DNA of 64,000 nucleotides, from the NCBI RefSeq assembly GCF_003867015.1, contig NZ_CP032548.1, positions 1,307,001-1,371,000 of the forward strand. Direction: 5' to 3'. Position numbers and translations under genes: made by a program. The stretch comes from Tenacibaculum singaporense (GTDB lineage Bacteria; Bacteroidota; Bacteroidia; Flavobacteriales; Flavobacteriaceae). Shown piece after piece: positions 1 to 8,592 of this stretch (position 1 is its first letter; every line of letters begins with the position of its first letter). The notes under the pieces were generated by a model. The model was not told the DNA's origin and searched no databases. It was given only the letters and a program-made list of their open reading frames with translations.

Positions 1-525
1 TATGGAAGCATTCAAAATACGAATGGAATCAAGGTAGAAGACCTTTTTAACTATACAAAAGCTAACAACGGGAGCTTAGTAGGGTACCCAGAATCTCTAG
101 CAATAGAGAAGGAAAATTTTTTTGCTACTGACTGTGATATTTGTATACCAGCAGCATTGGGTAATCAGATAACTGAAGATAATGCACACTTAATCAAAGC
201 TAATTTAATAGCTGAAGGAGCAAACGGACCTATAAATGTTGAAGGAGAAAAAATTCTTTTAGAAAAAGGAGTAACAATTATCCCTGATATATTATGTAAT
301 TCAGGAGGAGTAATCACTAGTTATTTCGAGTGGCTTCAAAACCGTAACGGAGAGTTGTGGAATATGGAAGAGGTTATTGTACGATTAGATAAGAAACTAA
401 AAGACTCCTATACTAAAGTTTCAGATTATGCTAAGTTAGAAGGTGTTGATATGCGAAAAGCAGCTTATTGTATAGCGATACAACGTATTGAAAAGGCATA
501 TGTTCAACGAGGAATTTTTCCATAA
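1..525 (+). CDS. Glu/Leu dehydrogenase, C-terminal part (5' end outside window)
   Basis: The reading frame is open from base 1, so the true start lies to the left; 174 residues are visible. The product is an NAD(P)-dependent amino-acid dehydrogenase of the Glu/Leu/Phe/Val family, which interconverts an amino acid with its 2-oxo acid and ammonium. Family landmarks seen are LIAEGANGP and PDILCNSGGVITSYFEW, the nucleotide-binding and hinge region, followed by the C-terminal helices. The downstream GreA-like gene begins 11 bases after the stop, so they may be co-transcribed. The family is clear; whether the substrate is glutamate or a branched-chain amino acid cannot be told from this half. Confidence 0.9.
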   Translation, partial: YGSIQNTNGIKVEDLFNYTKANNGSLVGYPESLAIEKENFFATDCDICIPAALGNQITEDNAHLIKANLIAEGANGPINVEGEKILLEKGVTIIPDILCNSGGVITSYFEWLQNRNGELWNMEEVIVRLDKKLKDSYTKVSDYAKLEGVDMRKAAYCIAIQRIEKAYVQRGIFP

Positions 526-536
526 AAAGCAGTAAA

Positions 537-956
537 ATGAAACACGGAAGTTTAGTTTTAGAGAAAAAAGAGTATGTGTACATTAAGAGTTTACTAAATG
601 TTTCAGAGCATACTGAAGAAGGTAAAGTACAAACATCACTAGATAAGTTTGCTGAAGAGTTAAAAACAGCTAAAATTTTAAATGAAGAAGAAATGCTAGA
701 TGATGTTATACGCTTAAATACTGTTGTAACTATAGCTTCTGGCGCTGTTTGGGAAAAAACTATTCAGATTGTAAAACCAACTGAAAAGGATTTGAAAAAC
801 AACAAAGTTTCTATTTTAACGCCAATAGGTATAGCTTTATTTGGTTATGCTTTAAATGATGTAGTTCACTGGGATTTACCAGGAGGAAAGAAAGAAGTTA
901 AAATTTTAAAAGTAACTCAAAAGAAGGGGAAAGAGAGTTTTAGTACCTTAATTTAA
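537..956 (+). CDS. GreA/GreB C-terminal domain (Rnk-like) protein
   Basis: This 139-residue protein has the FKBP-like C-terminal fold of transcript-cleavage factors at about residues 60-135, with the signature LTPIGIALFGYALNDVVHW. The long N-terminal coiled coil that true GreA inserts into the RNA polymerase secondary channel is short or absent. That makes it closer to the Rnk type of polymerase-binding protein than to a cleavage factor. It sits 11 bases after the dehydrogenase gene and 10 before the next, so the three probably form one transcript. Binding to RNA polymerase is inferred from the family. Confidence 0.8.
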   Translation: MKHGSLVLEKKEYVYIKSLLNVSEHTEEGKVQTSLDKFAEELKTAKILNEEEMLDDVIRLNTVVTIASGAVWEKTIQIVKPTEKDLKNNKVSILTPIGIALFGYALNDVVHWDLPGGKKEVKILKVTQKKGKESFSTLI

Positions 957-966
957 AGATAAAAAA

Positions 967-1353
967 ATGACACTTAATAATCACGGTAGCGATATAGATG
1001 TAGTACATAAATACAATCATGTAGAATTAAAAGGATGGGTAGATCAATTGCAGTATATTAATAAAGAAATTGATAACCTTTTAGGTTTACATAAACACTC
1101 TTTAATTAATAAAGCTATTTCTGAAGAAACATTGAAGCTTTTTTCTGAAAGAAAAAAAATAAACAATGAGCTTTATAAAACTGTCTTATCATACTCAAAT
1201 ACGTATGTTAATGTAGCAGAGTGTGATGATATACAGTGTGACATGGCTTATTTAGGAGAGTACGATAGATTACGTGAGAGTTATCATAAAAATTTGGAAG
1301 CTTATCAAAAACTTAAAGACAAGTTTTTTGAGGAAGTTTTACTAAAAGAATAG
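967..1353 (+). CDS. Hypothetical protein, helical
   Basis: A 128-residue protein that I do not recognise. It lacks a signal peptide and membrane segments and reads as largely alpha-helical, with charged heptad-like stretches at about residues 20-75 and 95-125 that could form a coiled coil. A small cysteine cluster (AECDDIQCDMA) lies near residue 85. It is the last gene before a strong terminator and follows the GreA-like gene by 10 bases, so it is probably co-transcribed with it. Confidence 0.6.
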   Translation: MTLNNHGSDIDVVHKYNHVELKGWVDQLQYINKEIDNLLGLHKHSLINKAISEETLKLFSERKKINNELYKTVLSYSNTYVNVAECDDIQCDMAYLGEYDRLRESYHKNLEAYQKLKDKFFEEVLLKE

Positions 1354-1398
1354 CATTCTTGTAAAGCAAGTATGTTAGATTTGTAGAGTTAGTTGTAA

Positions 1399-1431
1399 AA
1401 CCTTGGAATCATGTAGTTCCAAGGTTTTTTT
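1399..1431 (+). terminator. Rho-independent terminator
   Basis: A perfect 10-bp stem (AACCTTGGAA / TTCCAAGGTT) with an 8-base loop is followed by a run of T. It closes the plus-strand operon ending at 1353. Confidence 0.85.
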
Positions 1432-1554
1432 GAATCGTAAACTAAAGAGACTTCTTTTTATTTCTAAAATCAGTTTTGTAAGCAATTAACTATTTTTTAT
1501 GATAGACAGCTCTAGTAGTACTGAATAGTTAACAAAAACTTTTTTCATCACTGT

Positions 1555-2190
1555 CTAGAATTTTTTGCCTATAAAACGAATCACACTTCCTTTACCGTTG
1601 TGAGAATCTCCTTCATTTAAAAAGACTTCTTTTTCTTCTAAAACTTGAATTTCAAAACCAGTAAAATCTTGTTGTATTTGTTCTATAGAAAAAAGCATAT
1701 CTACATCTTTTGGACCACCTATTTTGGGATTATTCTTCTGATAATTAAGATGATTTTTACTAAAAGCTTCAAAAATTATATACCCATTAGGTTTAAGAAG
1801 TGTAGTAAGTTTTTGGTGAATAATAGAAATTTTCCAAGCAGAAAAATGTGCGTAGATTAAACCAATAGCATCAAAAGATTCTTTTGGAAGTTCAAGATCT
1901 TGTATGTCGCCTACAACATACTTTAGATTTACATTAAACTCAGAGGCTAGTTTTAGAGCTTTACTTTTTCCTTCAATACTTAAATCGGTAGCAGTAACAT
2001 CCCACCCTAATTTGGAAGCATATACACTATTTCTGCCTTCTCCGTCAGCAGGTAATAAGATTTTTCCAGTTTTTATTTTTTGAAGCTCTTTTTTAAAAAA
2101 TAAGTTGGGCTCTTTGCCATAAGCAAAGTTGGTGTTTTGATATTTTTCATTCCAAAACTCTTTATATTTTAAATCACCTTTTGTCATCAT
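1555..2190 (-). CDS. Class I SAM-dependent methyltransferase (TehB/TPMT-like)
   Basis: A 211-residue soluble protein with the Rossmann-like SAM fold. Motif I is the variant LLPADGEGRNS at about residues 45-55; motif II contains VTATDLS, and GDIQDLEL is the adenine-binding acidic patch. The overall pattern (FWNEKYQN near the start, FAYGKEPN, then the glycine-poor motif I) matches TehB/thiopurine-type methyltransferases common in Flavobacteriaceae. The substrate is unknown. It stands alone on the minus strand, facing the operon at 1-1353. Confidence 0.8.
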   Translation of the reverse strand: MMTKGDLKYKEFWNEKYQNTNFAYGKEPNLFFKKELQKIKTGKILLPADGEGRNSVYASKLGWDVTATDLSIEGKSKALKLASEFNVNLKYVVGDIQDLELPKESFDAIGLIYAHFSAWKISIIHQKLTTLLKPNGYIIFEAFSKNHLNYQKNNPKIGGPKDVDMLFSIEQIQQDFTGFEIQVLEEKEVFLNEGDSHNGKGSVIRFIGKKF

Positions 2191-2271
2191 ATTTTTAATT
2201 TGATTTATACGATGTAAAAGTATCTAGAGTCTAAGCCTCTAGGGTAGGATGATTGTAAAGTAGTATGGTAC

Positions 2272-3135
2272 TTATGTTAGTTTTTTCCTGAAAGCTTCGG
2301 GAGAGTAGCCTGTGTGTTTTTTAAAAAATCTAATAAAATATGAAACATCTTCATAACCCAAATAATATGCTATTTGATTTATTTGATTGGAAGATGCTAA
2401 AAGATACCTTTTAGATTCTAGTATAATTTGTTCATTAATAATTTCTGAAGCTGTTTTGCCTAAAGTCTGTTTTGTTATGGTGTTTAGCTGGTAGTTAGAT
2501 AGATTTAACATACTAGCATATTTTGAAACTTGTTTTACCTTAGTAATGTTTGTTTCTAATAAATGTAGAAATTTCTCAAGAGATTCTTGAATATATAAAT
2601 CCTTAGTATTAGAATCTTTATTGTTGGTATTTCTTGACCTTAGTAACTCTATAAAAAGAATATGAAGATTAGATTTTATAACTTCTTTATATGCTTCAGC
2701 TTTATCTTTGTATTCTGAAAAAATAGATATCAATAAAAGGTTAATTCTTGAAAAAAGGTCTTCCTCTAATTGATAATAATTTGAAGCACTTACTTTTTGT
2801 AATAAAAGATTCATCCCTTTATCAATAGGATAATAAAAATCAGTATTAAACTGAATCATAAAACCTTCGCTATTGTTTTTTAATTCTAATTCGTGTACTT
2901 GACCAGGTCGGATTATAAAAATTGTATGATCTGTAACATCATAATTAACAAAATCTATTTCGTGATTTCCAGTGCCTTTTTTTAATGCTAAAAAGAAGTA
3001 GAAATCGTGCCTGTGAAGTTCATGAACCATATCTTTCCCATTAAGAAGCTCCTGAAGATTTTTAATCATAAAATCACCAGATAGGTTAGGTTCTTTTTGA
3101 GAGATTTTTAAATGTCTTACAGGGATGGTTTTCAT
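2272..3135 (-). CDS. AraC-family transcriptional regulator
   Basis: A 287-residue regulator. The N-terminal half (about 35-150) is a cupin-like sensor (HELHRHDFYFFLAL, then DHTIFIIRPGQVHEL). The C-terminal 100 residues hold the two helix-turn-helix motifs, ending in the family signature with YYLGYEDVSYFIRFFKKHTG and SPEAFRK. It probably senses a small ligand and controls transcription. No target is obvious: neighbours are a methyltransferase and a tRNA gene. Confidence 0.9.
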   Translation of the reverse strand: MKTIPVRHLKISQKEPNLSGDFMIKNLQELLNGKDMVHELHRHDFYFFLALKKGTGNHEIDFVNYDVTDHTIFIIRPGQVHELELKNNSEGFMIQFNTDFYYPIDKGMNLLLQKVSASNYYQLEEDLFSRINLLLISIFSEYKDKAEAYKEVIKSNLHILFIELLRSRNTNNKDSNTKDLYIQESLEKFLHLLETNITKVKQVSKYASMLNLSNYQLNTITKQTLGKTASEIINEQIILESKRYLLASSNQINQIAYYLGYEDVSYFIRFFKKHTGYSPEAFRKKLT

Positions 3136-3204
3136 GAGGTTAGAATCTAACTAATGTAATACAAATTTAAGTAGAAAAAGAGTAGGAGATGATAAGTAAC
3201 TCTA

Positions 3205-3246
3205 AAAAATAAAAAGCCCTATAAATCAGATGATTTTTAGGACTTT
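3205..3246 (-). terminator. Terminator after tRNA-Pro
   Basis: Read on the minus strand, AAAGTCCTAAAAATCA pairs with TGATTTATAGGGCTTT (two mismatches) and is followed by a T-rich tract, just past the 3' end of the tRNA. Confidence 0.7.
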
Positions 3247-3250
3247 TTAG

Positions 3251-3325
3251 TCGGGGTGGCAGGATTCGAACCTGCGACCTCCTGCTCCCAAAGCAGGCGC
3301 GATGACCGGGCTACGCTACACCCCG
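3251..3325 (-). tRNA. tRNA-Pro (anticodon TGG)
   Basis: The minus strand folds as a cloverleaf of about 75 nt. The acceptor stem is CGGGGTG/CACCCCG with discriminator A. The anticodon stem CCTGC/GCAGG encloses loop TTTGGGA, giving anticodon TGG, and the T arm contains GGTTCGAATCC. CCA is not encoded. Confidence 0.95.
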
Positions 3326-3517
3326 AAAAGTGTAAAATTCGTAGTGTAGTTTATCTCGAGTAAAAGGAGAGGCTACACCCCGAATAATTGGGACTGCAAA
3401 TGTAGAAAAAAAAAGTAAATGACAAATAAAAAAATGAAATAATTATTAAATAATTTGATTTTATAAGACAATAGTTAAAATATATTTAAAAGCAGATAAC
3501 TAGAAATAAAAAAAAAT

Positions 3518-3525
3518 TACATTTG
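3518..3525 (+). promoter_or_regulatory. Candidate -7 box for trxB
   Basis: TACATTTG fits the Bacteroidota -7 consensus TAnnTTTG and lies 21 bases upstream of the trxB start codon. No clear -33 TTG is seen at the expected spacing. Confidence 0.45.
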
Positions 3526-3546
3526 TAACTTCAAAAATTCAAGATA

Positions 3547-4485
3547 ATGGCAGAAAAAATTAAATGTTTGATTATTGGGTCTGGTCCAGCAGGTTACACT
3601 GCAGCTATATATGCAGCGAGAGCAGACATGAAACCAGTTATGTATACAGGAATGCAAATGGGAGGACAATTAACTACAACCACTGAGGTAGATAATTTCC
3701 CAGGATATCCAAAAGGTACTGATGGTACAGCAATGATGGAAGATTTAAAAAGTCAAGCAGAGCGTTTCGGAACAGATGTACGTTTTGGAATGGTTACTAA
3801 AGTAGAGCTTTCTAAAGAAGAAGGAGGAATTCATAAAGTAACTGTAGATGAATCGACAGAAATAGAAGCTCAAACTATAATTATTTCTACTGGAGCTACT
3901 GCTAAATATTTAGGATTAGAAAGTGAGCAACGTTTAATTGGAGGAGGAGTTTCAGCTTGTGCTACTTGCGATGGGTTCTTTTATAAAGGACAAGATGTTG
4001 TAGTAGTTGGAGCAGGAGATACTGCTGCAGAAGAAGCAACATATTTAGCTAACATTTGTAGTAAGGTAACTATGTTAGTTCGTAAAGATTATATGCGTGC
4101 TTCTAAAGCAATGCAACATCGTGTAAACAAAACAGAAAATATTACTGTTATGTATAATACTGAAATTGATGAGGTATTAGGTGAAAACGTTGTTGAAGGT
4201 GTTCGTGCTGTAAACAATCAAACTGGAGAAAAAACGGAGATTCCAGTAACAGGTGTATTTATTGCAATAGGGCACAAACCAAATTCTGATTTGTTTAAAG
4301 GTGTTTTAGATATGGATGATACAGGGTATTTAATTACTAAAGGAAAATCTACTAAGACAAATTTACCAGGAGTTTTTGCCGCTGGTGACATTCAAGATAA
4401 AGAATACCGACAAGCAGTAACAGCAGCTGGTACAGGTTGTATGGCAGCTTTAGATGCTGAACGTTATTTAGGAGCTTTAGAATAG
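3547..4485 (+). CDS. trxB: Thioredoxin-disulfide reductase
   Basis: This 312-residue flavoenzyme uses NADPH to reduce thioredoxin in the cytoplasm. The FAD-binding motif IGSGPAGYTAA is at residues 10-20, the redox-active CATC is in SACATCDGF, the NADPH-binding GAGDTAAEEA follows, and the C-terminal FAD motif is FAAGDIQDKEYRQ. The length is normal for the family. It stands as a single gene between tRNA-Pro and a bidirectional terminator. Confidence 0.97.
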   Translation: MAEKIKCLIIGSGPAGYTAAIYAARADMKPVMYTGMQMGGQLTTTTEVDNFPGYPKGTDGTAMMEDLKSQAERFGTDVRFGMVTKVELSKEEGGIHKVTVDESTEIEAQTIIISTGATAKYLGLESEQRLIGGGVSACATCDGFFYKGQDVVVVGAGDTAAEEATYLANICSKVTMLVRKDYMRASKAMQHRVNKTENITVMYNTEIDEVLGENVVEGVRAVNNQTGEKTEIPVTGVFIAIGHKPNSDLFKGVLDMDDTGYLITKGKSTKTNLPGVFAAGDIQDKEYRQAVTAAGTGCMAALDAERYLGALE

Positions 4486-4507
4486 ACTATAAAGTCATAT
4501 ATAAAAT

Positions 4508-4538
4508 AAAAAGGGTACGTATTAGCGTACCCTTTTTA
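4508..4538. terminator. Bidirectional terminator
   Basis: AAAAGGGTACG and CGTACCCTTTT form an 11-bp stem, with A-rich and T-rich flanks on either side. It serves both trxB and the converging gene at 4541. Confidence 0.85.
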
Positions 4539-4540
4539 TT

Positions 4541-5152
4541 TTATATAGAATTTTGTCCACTTTCATTAATAATCCTTCGAATCCAATCATTAGGAATCAT
4601 ATCAATAGTAAGGTTTATGCGTTCCTCATCACCATTATTAATAACTTTATGAGGATCGGTAAGTCGCATATACCAGCATTCCCCAGGTTTCATGAGCACG
4701 GGAGTGTTATTCAAATAAAAAGTTACACTTTCATTGTTAAGAATAGGAATAGTAAGTCGTATTACTGATTTTTCAATCTCCAAACCTAAGGTAGGATCCG
4801 TATGTTCTTTAACTGTTGAGTGTGGAGCCAGTCGAAGTAACCTAACTAAGTTCACAGTGGTGTTTTCTTTAAAAAAATCGATAACACTAGTTAAATACGG
4901 AGACTTTTTTAAGGCATTAGTATCCAACCAATCTGTCCACGAACCATCTGCATAATCCTCAGCAGGAGCAGGGAAAGGTAATGATGTATCCACTAAATGA
5001 GCAGGTGAACGTAAAGGAATTACATCATAATATTCAAAGTTATCTAATTGCAAAGCTTTGGCTTCTTTAAACATTTTAGGTACTTCAAAATTAAAGGGCA
5101 GTTTAATACGGTCACTAAAAGTATTACTTGTTGTAGTAGTAGCTGTTTCCAT
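4541..5152 (-). CDS. Aspartyl/asparaginyl beta-hydroxylase-like protein
   Basis: A 203-residue protein with the double-stranded beta-helix fold of Fe(II)/2-oxoglutarate hydroxylases of the Asp/Asn beta-hydroxylase type. Visible iron ligands are the HxD in VKEHTDP and the distal His in TDPHKVIN; the Arg in DEERINLTID fits 2-oxoglutarate binding. There is no signal peptide. Bacterial members often act on free amino acids or peptides, but the substrate cannot be predicted here and no peptide-synthesis gene is adjacent. Confidence 0.75.
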   Translation of the reverse strand: METATTTTSNTFSDRIKLPFNFEVPKMFKEAKALQLDNFEYYDVIPLRSPAHLVDTSLPFPAPAEDYADGSWTDWLDTNALKKSPYLTSVIDFFKENTTVNLVRLLRLAPHSTVKEHTDPTLGLEIEKSVIRLTIPILNNESVTFYLNNTPVLMKPGECWYMRLTDPHKVINNGDEERINLTIDMIPNDWIRRIINESGQNSI

Positions 5153-5293
5153 AGAAATTGATTTATAAAAATTTAGGTTAGTATTATATAAAACTACAAA
5201 AGATTGACTTTTTCATAAAGATTGCAGTTTGATAAAGTTAACCTTTTTGTACCTATTTTTAGAACTTGAGTTATTAATAGTAATTCTCAAGTC

Positions 5294-5734
5294 TTATTTA
5301 GTTAATTGCATGTGTAAAATAGGGTATGGTTTTCCAGTAGCGTCTAATTCAGAACGTTTGATAGTTTCAAAACCGAAATGATTGTAAAAACCAACAGCTT
5401 GTTCATTTTGCTCATTTACATCGACCTTATCTACATTCAATTTGTCAATTGAGTATTCTAATAAGGCTTTACCTACCTTTTTACCTCGATATTCAGGGTG
5501 GATAAAAAGCATTTCTAAATTTTGTTCAGCAACACCTAAAAAACCTACTATTTTATTATTGATTTTAATACACTTTAACTCTACTGCATCTAAATACGTA
5601 TTTAGAATAAGAGGTTTAAAATATGCAATGTCATCTTCTTTTAAAAAATGATGTGTCGCCCTAACGGAAGCTTCCCATAAGTCAACTACTTCTTGATATT
5701 CAGTTTTGTTTATAGTATCTATTTTATAATCCAC
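5294..5734 (-). CDS. GNAT-family N-acetyltransferase
   Basis: A 146-residue acyl-CoA transferase. The core motif A is LFIHPEYRGKKVGKALLEYSI, which holds the acetyl-CoA pyrophosphate-binding loop. The C-terminal part (NEQAVGFYNHFGFETIKRSE) matches motif B of the YjcF/PhnO-like group. The substrate is unknown. It stands alone between the hydroxylase and a DUF1348 gene. Confidence 0.85.
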   Translation of the reverse strand: MDYKIDTINKTEYQEVVDLWEASVRATHHFLKEDDIAYFKPLILNTYLDAVELKCIKINNKIVGFLGVAEQNLEMLFIHPEYRGKKVGKALLEYSIDKLNVDKVDVNEQNEQAVGFYNHFGFETIKRSELDATGKPYPILHMQLTK

Positions 5735-5764
5735 TTTTTCAATTTTTACTTAAGCTATAAAAAT

Positions 5765-5798
5765 ACAAAAAGCGACTTTGATGATTTACCAGAGTCGC
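5765..5798 (-). terminator. Terminator after DUF1348 gene
   Basis: On the minus strand GCGACT...AGTCGC is followed by TTTTTG. The stem is 6 bp with a loop of about 15 bases. Confidence 0.7.
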
Positions 5799-5830
5799 CG
5801 TTATTTTTTTTGCTAATAAAGTTGATTGTT

Positions 5831-6241
5831 TTAAAGATACTTATCAACTTCCTCTATTTCAAGATCATTAATACTCGCATATCTTTTTTTCATTTGTCCA
5901 TCATCATTAAACTCCCAGTTTTCATTACCGTAAGCTCTAAACCATTTGCCTTCTTTGTTCTGATATTCATATTCAAAGCGTACAGCAATTCTATTTTCAC
6001 TGTGAGCCCAATATTCTTTTTTTAGTTTATAATTAAGCTCATTTTGCCACTTTTTACTCAAGAAGTTAATAATTTCTTCTCTACCGTTAACAAAGGTGTC
6101 TCTATTTCTCCATTCACTATCAACAGTGTAAGCTAATGCAATTTTTTCAGGATTTTGAGAATTCCAAGCATCTTCTGCTAGTTGAATTTTTTGTTTAGCT
6201 GTTTCAAGAGTAAAAGGAGGGAGTGGATGTTTTTGTTCCAT
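5831..6241 (-). CDS. DUF1348 / SnoaL-like (NTF2-fold) protein
   Basis: A 136-residue cytosolic protein of the nuclear-transport-factor-2-like fold, DUF1348 group, recognised from PFTLETAKQKIQLAEDAWN, TVDSEWRNRDTFVNGREEI and the C-terminal NENWEFNDDGQMKKRYASIN. The fold forms a cone-shaped ligand pocket. The natural substrate is unknown for the group. It begins 5 bases after the stop of the TetR gene, so the two are a transcription unit and TetR probably controls it. Confidence 0.8.
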   Translation of the reverse strand: MEQKHPLPPFTLETAKQKIQLAEDAWNSQNPEKIALAYTVDSEWRNRDTFVNGREEIINFLSKKWQNELNYKLKKEYWAHSENRIAVRFEYEYQNKEGKWFRAYGNENWEFNDDGQMKKRYASINDLEIEEVDKYL

Positions 6242-6246
6242 AATAA

Positions 6247-6789
6247 TTATAGTAAGTTTTGTATTATTTTTTTTGATTTATATACTATTTCATTTGATTT
6301 GAAGAGTTGACTTTCTATGATAGCACTTTCAAAAAGTAGGTAAATATGGATAGCTAGTAATTCGTTATCTGTTAACTCCTGAAAAAAATTATTCAATTCT
6401 TTTTTATGAGATTGAATCACTAGGAGTATAGTTTCTTGTTCTTTTGATATTTCTGATAGAATATTCAAAAAGCTACAACCCCTGAAACCCTCTTTTGTAT
6501 TCATATGAGCTACAAAATCGAAAGAAAGGAGTATTCTGTCTTTTGAATTTTTACTTTTTGAAGTAAACTTAAATAGTTCTTTAAACCAAAATTCGTGTCT
6601 ATAGTTTAAGAAGTCGACACACAAAGCATCTTTTGATTTAAAGTGTTGATAAAAACTTGCTTTGGCTACTTTAGCTTCTTTAATAACTTGGTTAATACCC
6701 GTACTGTTATAACCTTGTTGATGAAATAAATGGGCTACAGTTTCTAATATACGTTCTCTAGGGCTACTCATACTCTTAATTTTTGTCAA
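6247..6789 (-). CDS. TetR/AcrR-family regulator
   Basis: A 180-residue repressor with an N-terminal helix-turn-helix at about residues 10-57 (RILETVAHLFHQQGYNSTGINQVIKEAKVA in two parts, then KASFYQHFKSKDAL). The C-terminal ligand domain is helical. It leads a two-gene unit with the DUF1348 gene. A short palindrome-like ACAGACAAGTCTGT lies just upstream at about 6810-6823 and could be its operator. Confidence 0.88.
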   Translation of the reverse strand: MTKIKSMSSPRERILETVAHLFHQQGYNSTGINQVIKEAKVAKASFYQHFKSKDALCVDFLNYRHEFWFKELFKFTSKSKNSKDRILLSFDFVAHMNTKEGFRGCSFLNILSEISKEQETILLVIQSHKKELNNFFQELTDNELLAIHIYLLFESAIIESQLFKSNEIVYKSKKIIQNLL

Positions 6790-6809
6790 AGTTATATGAA
6801 CTCTTAAGA

Positions 6810-6823
6810 ACAGACAAGTCTGT
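6810..6823. promoter_or_regulatory. Candidate TetR operator
   Basis: The near-perfect palindrome ACAGACAAGTCTGT sits about 20 bases upstream of the tetR start codon, where an autoregulatory operator would be expected. The link to TetR is inferred from position alone. Confidence 0.5.
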
Positions 6824-6897
6824 TCGGTATTTTAACATTTTTAGTTTAATAAATAAACTAATTCTGTGGAAGTTATTTATACTTCCACATTTTTTAT

Positions 6898-7071
6898 ATG
6901 CCAAGAGTTAAATCATTTAATGAAGAAGAAGTATTAACCAAAGCAATGTGTTTGTTTTGGAAACAAGGTTATTCAGCAACTTCTGTTTAAGATTTGGTTT
7001 GCCATTTAGGAATTAATAGGGCTAGTTTATATGATACTTTTGGAGATAAAAAAGAGCTACTAAACTCTATC
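6898..7071 (+). pseudogene. Broken TetR-family regulator (N-terminal HTH only)
   Basis: Translation from the ATG at 6898 gives MPRVKSFNEEEVLTKAMCLF, then WKQGYSATSV, a TAA stop, and on in the same frame DLVCHLGINRASLYDTFGDK. This is the helix-turn-helix domain of a TetR protein, with a Gln codon in the SVQDL position turned into TAA. Similarity fades by about 7071, where the converging transporter gene begins, so the ligand-binding domain is gone as well. It is a relic of a second regulator at the edge of an accessory stretch. Confidence 0.8.
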
Positions 7072-7087
7072 AAATGTAGCTTTGTCT

Positions 7088-7882
7088 TTACTTACTTAGT
7101 TTTAAAATTCGAAAAGCTCCTTGAATTACTAAAACAAAAACAATGGTTCCGATAATCAAATCAGGTTTGTTAGAATTTAACCAATGCACTAAAACTCCTG
7201 CTGTTATTACTCCTAAATTAATAATAATGTCATTTGAAGTAAAAATCATACTTGCTTTCATGTGTGCTTCTTCTTTACTCTTTGACTTCTGTAAAATATA
7301 AAGACAAATGCCATTTGCGATAAGTGCTAAAACCGAAACGATTATCATTGTTGAAAAGTTTGGAAGTTTTTCAGCACCAAAGAATCTTCTTAAAACTTCA
7401 ACAAATCCAAGTAAAGCAAGAGTTATTTGAAAATATCCAGCAAGTTTTGCAATTCTTTTCTTTCTTGTTAAAGTTCCACCAACGGCAAAAAGACTAATTC
7501 CATAAACAAAACTATCAGCAAGCATGTCTAGGCTATCGGCAACAAGTCCCATTGATTTAGAGATAATTCCCGTTGTCATTTCAATAATGAAAAAAGCAGC
7601 ATTAATTCCGAGAACAGCCCAAAGTAATTTTTTCTGATTGGTGTTTTCTTCAAAATTAGTTTGATTTGTTCTTTCTGTGGAAACCCTCTTTCCGCCTAAG
7701 TTTAGTTCAATTACCGATTTTTCAATTAAATCAACTTCTTCGTTATGAAAAACCGTTAATTTTCTATTAGGAATATCAAACTTTAAGTTTGCTATACCAG
7801 AAATTCCGTCTAACTTCATTCGAATTAAACTCTCCTCAGAAGGACAATCCATTTTGGTTATTTCAAAAATAGTTTTATACAT
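7088..7882 (-). CDS. Cation diffusion facilitator-like transporter with N-terminal HMA-like domain
   Basis: A 264-residue inner-membrane protein. Residues 1-65 resemble a ferredoxin-like heavy-metal-associated domain (KMDCPSEESLIRMKL), but with a single Cys instead of CxxC. Residues 85-260 contain about six membrane helices and the CDF hallmark ADSLDMLADSFVYG in helix 2. The usual C-terminal cytoplasmic domain is missing. It probably exports a divalent metal; the ion cannot be specified. It may have arrived by transfer, since it abuts the relic TetR. Confidence 0.75.
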   Translation of the reverse strand: MYKTIFEITKMDCPSEESLIRMKLDGISGIANLKFDIPNRKLTVFHNEEVDLIEKSVIELNLGGKRVSTERTNQTNFEENTNQKKLLWAVLGINAAFFIIEMTTGIISKSMGLVADSLDMLADSFVYGISLFAVGGTLTRKKRIAKLAGYFQITLALLGFVEVLRRFFGAEKLPNFSTMIIVSVLALIANGICLYILQKSKSKEEAHMKASMIFTSNDIIINLGVITAGVLVHWLNSNKPDLIIGTIVFVLVIQGAFRILKLSK

Positions 7883-7947
7883 TGAATTTCTTTTTGAATC
7901 AGTAATAAGTAGGATAGTTTGTTTTTATAGTTATGTAATAGATAGTA

Positions 7948-8493
7948 CTATTCCCACTTAGTCATTAACTCAGTTATTCCTTTTTCAATACCAAGGTAAT
8001 ATTCTCCTTTTTTAAATTCAGGGATAATTGTTTTTTCAATTACTTCCTCACAAATTTCGTCTGTTAAAACTTGTTCAGTTCCAACGCCTGTAGAAATTCT
8101 TATTTTTTTTAGGGTTTTACTGAAAACAATAGTCAAGCCGTTATTTTTTTCTTTTTGACCTACACCATTATAATTTGATAAGTCAATAGCGAATTGACTA
8201 AAATCGGTGTATTTTCCGATTGATTTAATAGAAACAATAGCTATTTGGTTGGAAGTCTTTTTCTCATACTCGCGAATTAACAAAGTTAATTTTTCCAGTT
8301 GTTCAATGGTGAAGAGAGATTCATAATCATTTACTACATTTTTTAGTGTGGATAAATCACTTTCACCTAAATCGAATTCGGTAAATTCAGCTTTAGGAGC
8401 GTTAGTGTTTATTTCATTCTTCTCATTTTGCTGCAACTTACAGCCTGAAGTTGTTAAAAAAGAGAGTATTATTATTTTAAAGAAAAGTTTCAT
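7948..8493 (-). CDS. TPM-domain lipoprotein
   Basis: A 181-residue envelope protein with a lipobox (LTTSGC, Cys at about residue 18) and a TPM domain at about 55-175. The features seen are LTLLIREYEKKTSNQIAIVS, NNGLTIVFSKTLKKIRISTG and GVGTEQVLTDEICEEVI. TPM domains occur in photosystem-repair phosphatases and in bacterial YgcG-like proteins, where the function is poorly defined. A membrane anchor after the domain, common in YgcG, is absent. Confidence 0.8.
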   Translation of the reverse strand: MKLFFKIIILSFLTTSGCKLQQNEKNEINTNAPKAEFTEFDLGESDLSTLKNVVNDYESLFTIEQLEKLTLLIREYEKKTSNQIAIVSIKSIGKYTDFSQFAIDLSNYNGVGQKEKNNGLTIVFSKTLKKIRISTGVGTEQVLTDEICEEVIEKTIIPEFKKGEYYLGIEKGITELMTKWE

Positions 8494-8592
8494 TTTTATA
8501 TAACTAGTTTAAACAACTAATTTAGTAAATGCATATTGAATAGAGGTCTGAGTTTTTTAGGGGTAGGTGAGTAGCAATTGTAACTAAAGCTT

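Noticed and set aside
3371..3383. Phage attachment site at tRNA-Pro
   Set aside because: The repeat copies the 5' rather than the 3' end of the tRNA, is only about 50 bases away, and no integrase is nearby.
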